Shown: one piece after another, positions 34,401 to 42,842 of the stretch
Layout: every line of letters starts with the position of its first letter
Position numbering within the stretch: the first letter of the stretch is position 1
NCBI RefSeq assembly: GCF_021278985.1
Contig: NZ_CP082833.1
Location: 3,534,001-3,598,000, forward strand
Direction: 5' to 3'
Source: Citrobacter rodentium NBRC 105723 = DSM 16636
GTDB taxonomy: Bacteria > Pseudomonadota > Gammaproteobacteria > Enterobacterales > Enterobacteriaceae
Length of the DNA: 64,000 nucleotides
Notes under the pieces: generated by a model
Database searches by the model: none
What the model was told of the DNA's origin: nothing
The model's input: the letters and a program-made list of their open reading frames with translations, nothing else
Program-made: the position numbers and the translations under genes

Positions 34401-34966
34401 AATAACGCGCTGACGATCTCATCCACGCTGCGCACGCGGGCGATACGCGGGAAGATATGAGTCATGCTGCCCTGATGCTGTTCGGCGCTGGCCGCGCTGC
34501 AAGCATCTTCGGCAATCACCAGGCTGAATCCCAGCTCCCAGGCGTTACGGGCGGTCGATTCCACGCCAATGTTGGTGGAAATGCCGCACAGAACGATGGT
34601 GTCGATGCCGCGACGGCGGAGCTGCAGTTCCAGATCTGTGCCGTAGAAGGCGCCCCACTGGCGTTTGGTGACTTCCAGATCGCTTTCCGCTTTCCCCAGC
34701 GCCTGCGGATAGTGCCACCAGTTATCCGGCAGCGCCTGGGCGGGTGCCTGGGCGTCGACGGGCTGCTTCAGCGCTTCGGCGTAATCAGCGGACCAGCCGA
34801 CGCGCACCATGACTACCGGCGAGCCGCTGGCGCGGAATTTCGCCGCCAGACGCGCCGCGCGCGCCACCACGTCGCTGGCGGAATGCGGACCGCCGGCGAA
34901 AGGTAAAATACCTTCCTGCAGGTCAATCACCACCAGGGCCGTCGTTTTCGCGTTCAGTTGCAACAT
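34397..34966 (-). CDS. yecD: Isochorismatase-family hydrolase YecD
   Basis: A 189-residue cysteine hydrolase-fold protein, homologous to E. coli YecD; physiological substrate unknown. The isochorismatase-fold triad positions are visible: Asp in VVIDLQEGILPF, Lys in VTKRQWGAF and Cys in IDTIVLCGISTNIGVEST. The ATG at 34966 (MLQLNAKTTALV) directly follows GGGAGAA and gives the E. coli start; the frame is open five codons further upstream. It was the first gene of yecDE; the second is now destroyed. Confidence 0.95.
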   Translation of the reverse strand: MLQLNAKTTALVVIDLQEGILPFAGGPHSASDVVARAARLAAKFRASGSPVVMVRVGWSADYAEALKQPVDAQAPAQALPDNWWHYPQALGKAESDLEVTKRQWGAFYGTDLELQLRRRGIDTIVLCGISTNIGVESTARNAWELGFSLVIAEDACSAASAEQHQGSMTHIFPRIARVRSVDEIVSALL

Positions 34967-35124
34967 AATTTCTCCCGTCAATAATCAAAATTCCGTTACA
35001 CCTTAATCGCGTTTCACTGTGTCACGGTCGACAATTTTTGTTATTTTTTGTGAGAATACGCAATACCCGCGTACGAAACACGCGTACAGTCTGTAGCGGA
35101 CTTATCGTGCGGCGGAATTTCCAG

Positions 35125-35130
35125 TATAAT
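35125..35130 (+). promoter_or_regulatory. -10 box of the aspS promoter
   Basis: A perfect TATAAT lies 77 bases upstream of the aspS ATG. The -35 hexamer 17 bases upstream (TTATCG) is weak. Divergent yecD is transcribed the other way from the same 240-base interval. Confidence 0.5.
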
Positions 35131-35207
35131 AGCCGCCTTTTTTCATCCAGTTGTGACATACAGTTAAAGCTGCGACAAACCGCCTGCGGCTTATTAAGGG
35201 ATATCTC

Positions 35208-36980
35208 ATGCGTACAGAATATTGCGGACAGCTTCGTCAGTCCCACGTGGGGCAGCAGGTGACTCTGTGTGGTTGGGTCAACCGTCGTCGTGATCTTGGC
35301 AGCCTGATCTTTATCGATATGCGCGATCGCGAAGGTATCGTGCAGGTATTTTTCGATCCGGATCGTGCGGACGCGTTAAAGCTGGCCTCTGAACTGCGTA
35401 ATGAGTTCTGCATTCAGGTGACGGGCACCGTGCGTGCGCGTGACGAGAAAAACATCAACAGCGAGATGGCGACCGGCGAAATCGAAGTGCTGGCCTCCGA
35501 TCTGACCATCATCAACCGCGCGGAATCACTGCCGCTTGACTCCAACCATGTCAACACCGAAGAAGCGCGTCTGAAGTATCGCTATCTGGACCTGCGTCGT
35601 CCGGAGATGGCGCAGCGCCTGAAAACCCGCGCGAAGATCACAAGCCTGGTGCGTCGCTTTATGGACGATCACGGTTTCCTTGATATCGAAACCCCTATGC
35701 TGACCAAAGCGACGCCGGAAGGGGCGCGCGACTATCTGGTGCCGTCGCGCGTGCATAAAGGCAAGTTCTACGCGCTGCCGCAGTCGCCGCAGCTGTTCAA
35801 ACAGCTGCTGATGATGTCCGGTTTCGACCGCTATTATCAGATTGTGAAATGCTTCCGTGACGAAGACCTGCGCGCTGACCGCCAGCCGGAATTTACCCAG
35901 ATCGATGTGGAAACCTCCTTCATGACCGCCGAACAGGTGCGTGAAGTGATGGAAGCGCTGGTGCGCAACCTGTGGCTGGAAGTGAAGGGCGTGGATCTGG
36001 GCGATTTCCCGATCATGACCTTCGCCGAAGCGGAGCGTCGCTACGGTTCCGACAAACCGGATCTGCGCAACCCGATGGAGCTGGTGGACGTTGCCGACCT
36101 GCTGAAATCGGTCGAATTCGCGGTATTCTCCGGCCCGGCGAACGATCCGAAAGGTCGTGTGGCGGCGCTGCGCGTGCCTGGCGGCGCCTCTTTAAGCCGC
36201 AAGCAGATCGACGACTACGGCAACTTCATCAAGATTTATGGCGCGAAAGGTCTGGCTTACATCAAAGTCACCGAGCGGGCGAAAGGCATCGAAGGCATCA
36301 CCAGCCCGGTGGCCAAATTCCTGAACGCTGAGATTGTCGAGGCGATTCTGCAACGTACCGGCGCCCAGGACGGCGATATGATTTTCTTCGGCGCGGACAA
36401 CAAGAAAGTGGTTGCCGATGCGCTGGGCGCGCTGCGTCTGAAGCTGGGTAAAGACCTTAACCTGACTGACGAATCCAAATGGGCGCCGCTGTGGGTTATC
36501 GACTTCCCGATGTTTGAAGACGACGGCGAAGGCGGCCTGACCGCGATGCACCACCCGTTCACTTCGCCGAAAGAGATGACCGCCGCAGAGCTGAAGGCGG
36601 CGCCGGAAGAGGCGGTGGCGAACGCGTACGATATGGTGATTAACGGCTACGAAGTGGGCGGCGGTTCCGTGCGTATCCACAACGGCGATATGCAGCAGAC
36701 CGTGTTCGGCATTCTGGGCATTAACGAGCAGGAGCAGCGCGAGAAGTTCGGCTTCCTGCTGGATGCGCTGAAATACGGTACGCCGCCGCATGCGGGTCTG
36801 GCGTTCGGTCTGGATCGTTTGACCATGCTGCTGACCGGCACCGATAATATCCGTGACGTTATCGCCTTCCCGAAAACCACCGCGGCGGCGTGTCTGATGA
36901 CCGAAGCGCCGAGCTTCGCTAACCCGGCAGCGCTGGCTGAACTGGGTATCGAGGTGGTGAAAAAGGCAGAGAAAAACTGA
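35208..36980 (+). CDS. aspS: Aspartyl-tRNA synthetase
   Basis: A 590-residue class II aminoacyl-tRNA synthetase that charges tRNA-Asp. The N-terminal OB-fold anticodon-binding domain (GWVNRRRDLGSLIFIDMRDR) is followed by the catalytic domain, with motif 2 in FRDEDLRADRQPEFTQID, the bacterial GAD insertion (about 290-420) and motif 3 in GLAFGLDRLTMLLTG. Length equals E. coli AspS. nudB starts 1 base after the stop, so aspS-nudB-yebC-ruvC form one likely transcription unit. Confidence 0.98.
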   Translation: MRTEYCGQLRQSHVGQQVTLCGWVNRRRDLGSLIFIDMRDREGIVQVFFDPDRADALKLASELRNEFCIQVTGTVRARDEKNINSEMATGEIEVLASDLTIINRAESLPLDSNHVNTEEARLKYRYLDLRRPEMAQRLKTRAKITSLVRRFMDDHGFLDIETPMLTKATPEGARDYLVPSRVHKGKFYALPQSPQLFKQLLMMSGFDRYYQIVKCFRDEDLRADRQPEFTQIDVETSFMTAEQVREVMEALVRNLWLEVKGVDLGDFPIMTFAEAERRYGSDKPDLRNPMELVDVADLLKSVEFAVFSGPANDPKGRVAALRVPGGASLSRKQIDDYGNFIKIYGAKGLAYIKVTERAKGIEGITSPVAKFLNAEIVEAILQRTGAQDGDMIFFGADNKKVVADALGALRLKLGKDLNLTDESKWAPLWVIDFPMFEDDGEGGLTAMHHPFTSPKEMTAAELKAAPEEAVANAYDMVINGYEVGGGSVRIHNGDMQQTVFGILGINEQEQREKFGFLLDALKYGTPPHAGLAFGLDRLTMLLTGTDNIRDVIAFPKTTAAACLMTEAPSFANPAALAELGIEVVKKAEKN

Positions 36981-36981
36981 T

Positions 36982-37425
36982 ATGGCATACAAACAGCCTG
37001 TCTCGGTGTTGGTCGTCATTTATGCAAAAGACACCGGGAAAGTGCTGATGTTGCAGCGACGCGATGACCCCGACTTCTGGCAGTCGGTCACCGGCAGTCT
37101 GGAAGCGGGGGAAACCGCGTCGCAAGCCGCCATGCGTGAAGTAAAGGAAGAGGTCGCCATTGACGTTGCCGCTGAGCAACTGACCTTAATCGACTGTCAG
37201 CGCACGGTGGAGTTTGAGATTTTTTCACATTTACGTCATCGCTATGCGCCGGGGGTGGCGCGCAATACAGAATCCTGGTTCTGCCTTGCGTTGCCGCACG
37301 AACGGCAGATTGTGTTCACTGAACACCTTGCCTACCAGTGGCTTGATGCGCCCGCGGCGGCGGCGCTTACCAAGTCGTGGAGCAACCGGCAGGCGATTGA
37401 AGAATTTGTAATTAATATCGCCTGA
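36982..37425 (+). CDS. nudB: Dihydroneopterin triphosphate diphosphatase NudB
   Basis: A 147-residue Nudix hydrolase that removes pyrophosphate from 7,8-dihydroneopterin triphosphate in folate synthesis. The Nudix box is complete: GSLEAGETASQAAMREVKEE. The N-terminus (MAYKQPVSVLVV) is three residues shorter than in E. coli. It lies directly after aspS and is followed by yebC after 27 bases. Confidence 0.96.
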   Translation: MAYKQPVSVLVVIYAKDTGKVLMLQRRDDPDFWQSVTGSLEAGETASQAAMREVKEEVAIDVAAEQLTLIDCQRTVEFEIFSHLRHRYAPGVARNTESWFCLALPHERQIVFTEHLAYQWLDAPAAAALTKSWSNRQAIEEFVINIA

Positions 37426-37452
37426 GAAGGCGTGTTTTTTGAGGAAATATTT

Positions 37453-38196
37453 ATGGCAGGTCATAGTAAATGGGCCAATACCAGACATCGTAAAGCGGCG
37501 CAGGACGCTAAGCGCGGTAAAATCTTCACCAAAATCATTCGTGAACTGGTGACGGCGGCCAAACTGGGCGGCGGCGATCCGGACGCAAACCCGCGTCTGC
37601 GTGCGGCTATTGATAAAGCCCTGGCCAACAACATGACCCGTGACACCCTGAACCGCGCCATCGCTCGCGGCGTGGGCGGCGATGATGACGCCAACATGGA
37701 AACCATCATCTATGAAGGTTACGGTCCTGGCGGCACGGCTATCATGGTGGAATGTCTGTCTGACAACCGTAACCGTACCGTAGCGGAAGTGCGCCATGCG
37801 TTCAGCAAATGCGGCGGCAACCTGGGCACCGACGGCTCCGTGGCCTACCTGTTCAGCAAGAAAGGCGTGATCTCTTTCGAGCAGGGCGATGAAGACACCA
37901 TCATGGAAGCGGCGCTGGAAGCCGGTGCGGAAGACGTTGTGACCTATGATGACGGCGCAATCGACGTCTATACCGCCTGGGAAGATATGGGCAAAGTGCG
38001 CGACGCGCTGGAAGCGGCGGGTCTGAAAGCCGACAGCGCAGAAGTATCAATGATTCCGTCAACCAAAGCGGACATGGATGCGGAAACCGCGCCGAAGCTG
38101 CTGCGCCTGATTGATATGCTGGAAGACTGTGACGACGTGCAGGAAGTTTACCATAACGGTGAAATCTCTGATGAGGTCGCTGCTACCTTAGAATGA
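37453..38196 (+). CDS. yebC: YebC/TACO1 family protein
   Basis: A 246-aa-class protein (247 codons with start here) of the YebC/TACO1 family, implicated in transcription regulation and in relieving ribosome stalling. The ATG at 37453 begins the conserved MAGHSKWANTRHRKAAQDAK; an upstream frame extension of seven codons is discarded because GAGGAAATATTT lies just before this ATG. The three-domain protein matches E. coli YebC to its end (YHNGEISDEVAATLE). It precedes ruvC by 34 bases, the usual arrangement. Confidence 0.97.
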   Translation: MAGHSKWANTRHRKAAQDAKRGKIFTKIIRELVTAAKLGGGDPDANPRLRAAIDKALANNMTRDTLNRAIARGVGGDDDANMETIIYEGYGPGGTAIMVECLSDNRNRTVAEVRHAFSKCGGNLGTDGSVAYLFSKKGVISFEQGDEDTIMEAALEAGAEDVVTYDDGAIDVYTAWEDMGKVRDALEAAGLKADSAEVSMIPSTKADMDAETAPKLLRLIDMLEDCDDVQEVYHNGEISDEVAATLE

Positions 38197-38230
38197 TGCG
38201 GCTTAATCCCGTTACAACCGGAGGCGCGTG

Positions 38231-38752
38231 ATGTCCATCATTCTGGGTATAGACCCCGGCTCCCGCGTTACCGGTTATGGCGTGATTCGCCAGGTTGGCC
38301 GCCAGCTGACCTATCTCGGCAGCGGTTGCATTCGCACCAAAGTGGACGATCTCCCGTCGCGCCTGAAGCTGATTTATGCCGGCGTGACGGAAATCATCAC
38401 CCAGTTCCAGCCGGACTACTTTGCCATTGAGCAGGTGTTTATGGCGAAAAATGCGGATTCTGCGCTTAAGCTGGGGCAGGCGCGCGGCGTGGCGATTGTC
38501 GCGGCGGTCAACCAGTCGCTACCGGTATTTGAGTACGCGGCGCGTCAGGTGAAGCAGACCGTGGTGGGCATCGGCAGCGCGGAAAAAAGCCAGGTGCAAC
38601 ATATGGTGCGCACCTTGCTGAAACTTCCGGCTAACCCGCAGGCGGATGCGGCGGATGCGCTGGCGATCGCCATCACGCACTGCCACGTCAGCCAGAATGC
38701 GATGCAAATGAGCGAGTCGCGCCTCAATCTTGCGCGAGGCCGTTTGCGATAA
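38231..38752 (+). CDS. ruvC: Holliday junction endonuclease RuvC
   Basis: A 173-residue RNase H-fold nuclease that resolves Holliday junctions by paired symmetrical cuts. The acidic residues are in place: Asp in LGIDPGSRVTGYG, Glu in YFAIEQVFMA and two Asp in ADAADALAIAITHC. The ATG at 38231 is preferred to the adjacent GTG. yebB, found between ruvC and ruvA in E. coli, is absent, as in Salmonella. The gene is not under direct SOS control; the LexA box follows it. Confidence 0.98.
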   Translation: MSIILGIDPGSRVTGYGVIRQVGRQLTYLGSGCIRTKVDDLPSRLKLIYAGVTEIITQFQPDYFAIEQVFMAKNADSALKLGQARGVAIVAAVNQSLPVFEYAARQVKQTVVGIGSAEKSQVQHMVRTLLKLPANPQADAADALAIAITHCHVSQNAMQMSESRLNLARGRLR

Positions 38753-38764
38753 TGACAAATGAGG

Positions 38765-38780
38765 CTGGATATCTATCCAG
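38765..38780. promoter_or_regulatory. LexA (SOS) box of ruvAB, also a terminator hairpin for ruvC
   Basis: CTGGATATCTATCCAG fits CTG-N10-CAG and is the same sequence as the E. coli ruvAB SOS box. With flanking bases it extends to AGGCTGGATA..TATCCAGCCT followed by seven T, so the same DNA also forms a Rho-independent terminator for the upstream operon. Confidence 0.9.
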
Positions 38781-38831
38781 CCTTTTTTTATGATACAGCT
38801 TTAGTTTGTAGCCCCAACGCAGGAGCGTAAC

Positions 38832-39443
38832 GTGATAGGCAGACTCAGAGGCATTATTCTGGAAAAACAACCCCCGCTGGTGTTACTTGAGGCGGGCGGC
38901 GTCGGCTATGAAGTACATATGCCGATGACCTGTTTTTATGAGCTTCCGGAGTCCGGTAAAGAAGCGATTGTCTTCACCCATTTCGTGGTGCGTGAAGATG
39001 CGCAGCTGCTGTACGGCTTTAATAATAAGCAGGAGCGCACGCTGTTCAAAGAGTTAATCAAAACCAACGGCGTGGGCCCTAAGCTGGCGCTGGCGATCCT
39101 TTCCGGGATGTCGGCGCAGCAGTTTGTTAACGCCGTGGAGCGCGAAGATCCCGCCGCGCTGGTCAAACTGCCGGGCATCGGTAAAAAAACCGCCGAACGC
39201 CTGATTGTCGAAATGAAGGACCGCTTCAAGGGGCTGCACGGCGATCTGTTCACTCCGGCGGCCGATCTGGTGCTGACTTCGCCCGCCAGCCCGGCGGTGG
39301 AAGATGGCGAGCAGGAAGCGGTTGCGGCGCTGGTGGCGCTGGGCTATAAACCTCAGGAAGCCAGCCGGATGGTGAGCAAAGTCGCCCGTCCGGACGCCAG
39401 CAGTGAAACACTGATCCGCGAAGCTCTGCGCGCCGCGTTATGA
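38832..39443 (+). CDS. ruvA: Holliday junction branch-migration protein RuvA
   Basis: A 203-residue protein whose tetramer binds the four-way junction and loads RuvB. It starts GTG... or ATG-equivalent at 38832 (GTGATAGGCAGA, read as MIGRLRG), with GGAG eight bases upstream. It has an OB-fold domain I, helix-hairpin-helix motifs (NGVGPKLALAIL and LPGIGKKTAERLIVEMKD) and a C-terminal RuvB-contacting domain III. ruvB begins 8 bases after the stop. SOS-induced through the LexA box upstream. Confidence 0.98.
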   Translation: MIGRLRGIILEKQPPLVLLEAGGVGYEVHMPMTCFYELPESGKEAIVFTHFVVREDAQLLYGFNNKQERTLFKELIKTNGVGPKLALAILSGMSAQQFVNAVEREDPAALVKLPGIGKKTAERLIVEMKDRFKGLHGDLFTPAADLVLTSPASPAVEDGEQEAVAALVALGYKPQEASRMVSKVARPDASSETLIREALRAAL

Positions 39444-39451
39444 GGTAAAGG

Positions 39452-40462
39452 ATGATAGAAGCAGATCGCCTGATTTCGGCAGGCGCCACCATCGCGGAAG
39501 AGGTCGCCGATCGCGCCATTCGCCCGAAGCTACTCGATGAGTATATTGGTCAGCCGCAGGTACGTTCCCAGATGGAGATTTTCATCCAGGCGGCAAAGCT
39601 GCGCGGCGACGCCCTCGATCACCTGCTGATTTTTGGGCCGCCGGGGCTTGGCAAAACGACGCTCGCTAATATTGTCGCCAACGAGATGGGCGTTAACCTG
39701 CGCACCACTTCCGGCCCGGTGCTGGAGAAGGCGGGGGATCTGGCGGCGATGCTCACCAACCTTGAGCCGCATGACGTGCTGTTTATTGACGAGATCCATC
39801 GCCTGTCACCGGTCGTCGAAGAGGTGCTCTATCCGGCGATGGAGGATTATCAGCTGGATATTATGATTGGCGAAGGTCCTGCGGCGCGCTCGATTAAAAT
39901 CGATCTGCCGCCGTTTACGCTGATTGGCGCGACCACCCGCGCGGGCTCATTAACCTCGCCGCTGCGCGATCGTTTTGGCATTGTGCAGCGCCTTGAGTTT
40001 TATCAGGTGCCGGACCTTCAGCATATCGTCGGCCGCAGCGCCCGCTTTATGGGGCTGGAGATGAGCGAAGACGGGGCGCTGGAGGTAGCGCGACGCGCGC
40101 GCGGTACGCCGCGTATCGCCAACCGCCTGCTCAGACGCGTGCGCGATTTTGCCGAAGTGAAGCATGACGGCACCATTTCAGCGGAGATCGCCGCGCAGGC
40201 GCTGGATATGCTGAACGTCGACGCCGAAGGCTTTGATTATATGGACCGCAAGCTGCTGCTGGCGGTCATTGATAAATTCTTTGGCGGCCCGGTTGGGCTG
40301 GATAACCTGGCGGCGGCGATTGGCGAAGAGCGCGAAACCATTGAGGATGTGCTGGAACCGTATCTGATTCAGCAAGGTTTTCTACAACGTACCCCGCGCG
40401 GACGTATGGCGACAGTCCGTGCGTGGAATCATTTCGGCATCACGCCGCCGGATATGCCGTAA
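39452..40462 (+). CDS. ruvB: Holliday junction helicase motor RuvB
   Basis: A 336-residue AAA+ ATPase that drives branch migration with RuvA. Walker A is GPPGLGKTTLA (about residue 62), Walker B LFIDEIHR, sensor 1 GATTRAG, and a winged-helix domain ends the protein (TPRGRMATVRAWNHFG). In E. coli and Salmonella znuB follows at once; here 762 bases with a lectin gene lie between. A hairpin GCAGGCGG...CCGCCTGC (40469-40496) follows the stop. Confidence 0.98.
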   Translation: MIEADRLISAGATIAEEVADRAIRPKLLDEYIGQPQVRSQMEIFIQAAKLRGDALDHLLIFGPPGLGKTTLANIVANEMGVNLRTTSGPVLEKAGDLAAMLTNLEPHDVLFIDEIHRLSPVVEEVLYPAMEDYQLDIMIGEGPAARSIKIDLPPFTLIGATTRAGSLTSPLRDRFGIVQRLEFYQVPDLQHIVGRSARFMGLEMSEDGALEVARRARGTPRIANRLLRRVRDFAEVKHDGTISAEIAAQALDMLNVDAEGFDYMDRKLLLAVIDKFFGGPVGLDNLAAAIGEERETIEDVLEPYLIQQGFLQRTPRGRMATVRAWNHFGITPPDMP

Positions 40463-40628
40463 TGATGAGCAGGCGGGATAAATAAATTCCGCCTGCGACG
40501 CTGAACGATTATTTACCTCATCAGATTTATCATCCATATCATTTTAGATAACTCGCTCATTTGTGATGAATTTATAGCGATATACCCATGCTATAAATCG
40601 ATTACACCAATATATGAGGAGTAACAAA

Positions 40629-41081
40629 ATGAAATCAATGACAGTTCTGTCTATTGCCGCTCTGACTATAGCCGCTATGTCTGGCGTAGCGAATGCCGCT
40701 ATTTCCGGGTCCCAGACATGGAAAATGGTAAATGAACGACTGCAAAATACCAGCAACGGACAAACATTATGTATGACTGGCGTTGCTTTCCAGCAGGCGA
40801 CGATGGAAGTATGTGGTTCTGATCCAGCTATGCAGAATATTCGTGAGGTCACTTTCTCTATGAATGGGGCGCTGCGACTGGATGCGTATCCGGATTATGG
40901 TTACGCGCCATTAGACGGTAAAATTTTTATACGCGAATATAATCCAGTTGAGAGTAATTGGGACTATATTAACGGGCAGCTGAAAAAATATGATTCCGAT
41001 GGCGTTCTCAAGTGTCTTGATATTGAAGGCGGTAAAAACGTCCAGGGCGCCAAATTGTATTTAGCCGCTTGTACCAGGTAA
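40629..41081 (+). CDS. Small secreted ricin-type beta-trefoil lectin
   Basis: A 150-residue protein with a clear signal peptide (MKSMTVLSIAALTIAAMSGV, cleavage after ANA). The mature part of about 128 residues looks like a ricin B-type trefoil: aromatic/Asp patterns such as LCMTGVAFQQATMEVC, PLDGKIFIREYN, GQLKKYDSDGVLKCLDIEGG and a final LYLAACT, with two Cys pairs. Related folds form the binding subunits of cytolethal distending toxin (CdtA/CdtC), but no enzymatic subunit gene is nearby. The ATG at 40629 has AGGAG upstream. The gene is AT-richer than ruvB or znuB and has its own terminator, so it looks acquired. A role in carbohydrate binding is inferred. Confidence 0.72.
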   Translation: MKSMTVLSIAALTIAAMSGVANAAISGSQTWKMVNERLQNTSNGQTLCMTGVAFQQATMEVCGSDPAMQNIREVTFSMNGALRLDAYPDYGYAPLDGKIFIREYNPVESNWDYINGQLKKYDSDGVLKCLDIEGGKNVQGAKLYLAACTR

Positions 41082-41083
41082 TA

Positions 41084-41117
41084 AAATAAGCACCGGTGAT
41101 GTCATCGGTGCTTATTT
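41084..41117 (+). terminator. Terminator of the lectin gene
   Basis: AAATAAGCACCG (41084-41095) is exactly complementary to CGGTGCTTATTT (41106-41117), giving a 12-bp stem ending in T residues three bases after the stop. Confidence 0.9.
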
Positions 41118-41119
41118 AC

Positions 41120-41216
41120 GTGCGCACCCGGCATGGACGCACTCCTGCGAGTGTAAGTCCCTCCATGAGTTGACACAGCATATAAAGCGAAGCGCAACCC
41201 CCAGGGGTGGTGGTAA
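41120..41216 (+). other. Possible 5' fragment of a group II intron
   Basis: GTGCGCACCCGGCATGGACG begins right after the lectin terminator. The GTGCG start, the CTCCTGCGAG hairpin region, GTAAGTCCCTCC and the run AACCCCCAGGGGTGG resemble the first 100 bases (domain I) of bacterial group II introns. No intron ORF or 3' domain follows; znuB ends at 41225. I infer a truncated intron left by the event that brought the lectin gene. Confidence 0.45.
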
Positions 41217-41224
41217 TCGCTCAT

Positions 41225-42013
41225 TCAGGCATTCGGTTGTTTTTTCAACATACTGAAAATAAACAGCAGCGCAGCGCAAAGCACGACGGATGGACCTGCC
41301 GGTGTGTCATAGAACGCCGAGAAGGTTAGCCCGCCGGTAACGGCTATCATCCCAATCCCGACCGCAATTCCCGCCATCTGCTCCGGTGTCCGTGCGAAAC
41401 GACGTGCCGTTGCGGCAGGAATGATCAGTAATGATGTAATAATCAGCGCCCCCACAAATTTCATCGCCACGCCTATCGTTAGCGCCGTCACCAGCATCAG
41501 CATCAGCTTAACGCGCTGTAGCTTCACGCCGTCGACAAACGCCAGGTCCGGGCTTATGGTCATCGACAGCAGGTTACGCCATTGCCAGAAGATAATCGCC
41601 AGCACCACCATCACGCCGAGGGCGATGGCAATCAGATCCTGTGGCGTCACCGCAAGCAGGTCGCCGAACAGGTAGGCCATCAGATCGACGCGGATGTTCG
41701 ACATCAGGCTCACCACCACCAGACCCAGCGACAGCACGCTGTGCGCCATAATGCCTAGCAGGGTGTCGATGGCGAGGTGAGGGCGTTTTTCCAGCCACAC
41801 CAGACCCGCCGCTAGCATCAGCGTGACCGCAATGACCGCGTAAAAAGGATTAACGTCCAGCAGAAGCCCGAAGGCAACGCCAAGCAGCGACGCGTGGGCC
41901 AGGGTATCGCCGAAATAAGACATCCGGCGCCAGACAACAAAGGAACCTAACGGGCCAGCCGCGCAGGCCAGCATGATCCCGGCCAGCCAGCCAGGCAGTA
42001 ATAATTCAATCAT
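41225..42013 (-). CDS. znuB: Zinc ABC transporter permease ZnuB
   Basis: A 262-residue inner-membrane permease of the ZnuABC high-affinity Zn(II) importer with about eight TM helices (ABC-3 family). It matches E. coli ZnuB, with PGWLAGIMLACAAGPLGSF, RRMSYFGDTLAHASLLG (the coupling region) and KFVGALIITSLLIIPAATARR. The ATG at 42013 (MIELLLPGW) overlaps the end of znuC by 8 bases; a longer open frame upstream runs through znuC antiframe and is discarded. Confidence 0.97.
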   Translation of the reverse strand: MIELLLPGWLAGIMLACAAGPLGSFVVWRRMSYFGDTLAHASLLGVAFGLLLDVNPFYAVIAVTLMLAAGLVWLEKRPHLAIDTLLGIMAHSVLSLGLVVVSLMSNIRVDLMAYLFGDLLAVTPQDLIAIALGVMVVLAIIFWQWRNLLSMTISPDLAFVDGVKLQRVKLMLMLVTALTIGVAMKFVGALIITSLLIIPAATARRFARTPEQMAGIAVGIGMIAVTGGLTFSAFYDTPAGPSVVLCAALLFIFSMLKKQPNA

Positions 42014-42764
42014 GAGTGACATTTCCCCGGCGCAATACAATCCGCCCCTGTAAGTCGTGGCGATGGTTATGATGATGGCGATAAATCCCCAACTGCTGCG
42101 CCCCACGGGGGCCGAACATAGAGATGAACTCCGGATGCATGGAAACGATTTCAGGGGTGCCAGAACAGCAGATATGGTGATTGAGACACAGCACCTCATC
42201 GGTTTTCGCCATCACCAGATGCAGATCGTGAGACACCATCAGCACGGCGCAATCCAGCTCGCGACGCAGCTGGTCAATCAGATCGTATAACGCTACCTGA
42301 CCGTTGACGTCCACCCCCTGCGTCGGTTCATCAAGCACCAGAAGCTGCGGCTGGTTGAGCAGCGCCCGCGCCAGCAGCACGCGCTGAGTTTCGCCGCCGG
42401 AGAGTTTTTGCATCGGCGCGTCAATAAGGTGGCCTGCATGGACGCGCTTGAGGGCAGGGAGGATATCCGCTTTACGGGTCGCGGGACGCAGGCGTAAAAA
42501 ACGGCTTACCGTCAGCGGCAGGGTGGTGTCGAGATACAATTTTTGCGGAACGTAGCCAATACGCAGCTTGCCGCTGCGCTTGATCACCCCTTCATCTGGC
42601 GCTATCAGGCCCAGTACCACCCGAACTAGGGTCGATTTTCCGGCGCCGTTAGGCCCCAGGAGCGTTAAAATTTTGCCGGGTCTGAGTTCGAGCGACACGT
42701 CAGAGAGGACGCGGCGCTGGCTGAAGGAGACCGAGACGTTTTCCAGTGAAACTAAACTCGTCAT
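42006..42764 (-). CDS. znuC: Zinc ABC transporter ATP-binding protein ZnuC
   Basis: A 252-residue ABC ATPase that powers zinc import. Walker A is LLGPNGAGKST (about residue 37), the signature LSGGETQRVLLARAL, Walker B LLVLDEPTQGVD and the H-loop VSHDLHLV. The C-terminal extension is His-rich (IYRHHHNHRHD), as in other ZnuC proteins. It is divergent from znuA across a 78-base interval containing the Zur box, and overlaps znuB. Confidence 0.97.
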   Translation of the reverse strand: MTSLVSLENVSVSFSQRRVLSDVSLELRPGKILTLLGPNGAGKSTLVRVVLGLIAPDEGVIKRSGKLRIGYVPQKLYLDTTLPLTVSRFLRLRPATRKADILPALKRVHAGHLIDAPMQKLSGGETQRVLLARALLNQPQLLVLDEPTQGVDVNGQVALYDLIDQLRRELDCAVLMVSHDLHLVMAKTDEVLCLNHHICCSGTPEIVSMHPEFISMFGPRGAQQLGIYRHHHNHRHDLQGRIVLRRGNVTHD

Positions 42765-42791
42765 GTCAATTTTAGTCTTGCAGATGTCGTG

Positions 42792-42813
42792 GAATGTTAT
42801 AATATCACATTTC
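42792..42813. promoter_or_regulatory. Zur box between znuC and znuA
   Basis: The 22 bases starting GAATGTTATAATATCACAT form the near-palindromic Zur operator (GAAATGTTATANTATAACATTTC type) known from the E. coli znuA/znuCB interval. Zur with zinc represses both directions. Confidence 0.9.
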
Positions 42814-42842
42814 TCACATGGGTCACGATGATTGGTCGCATT

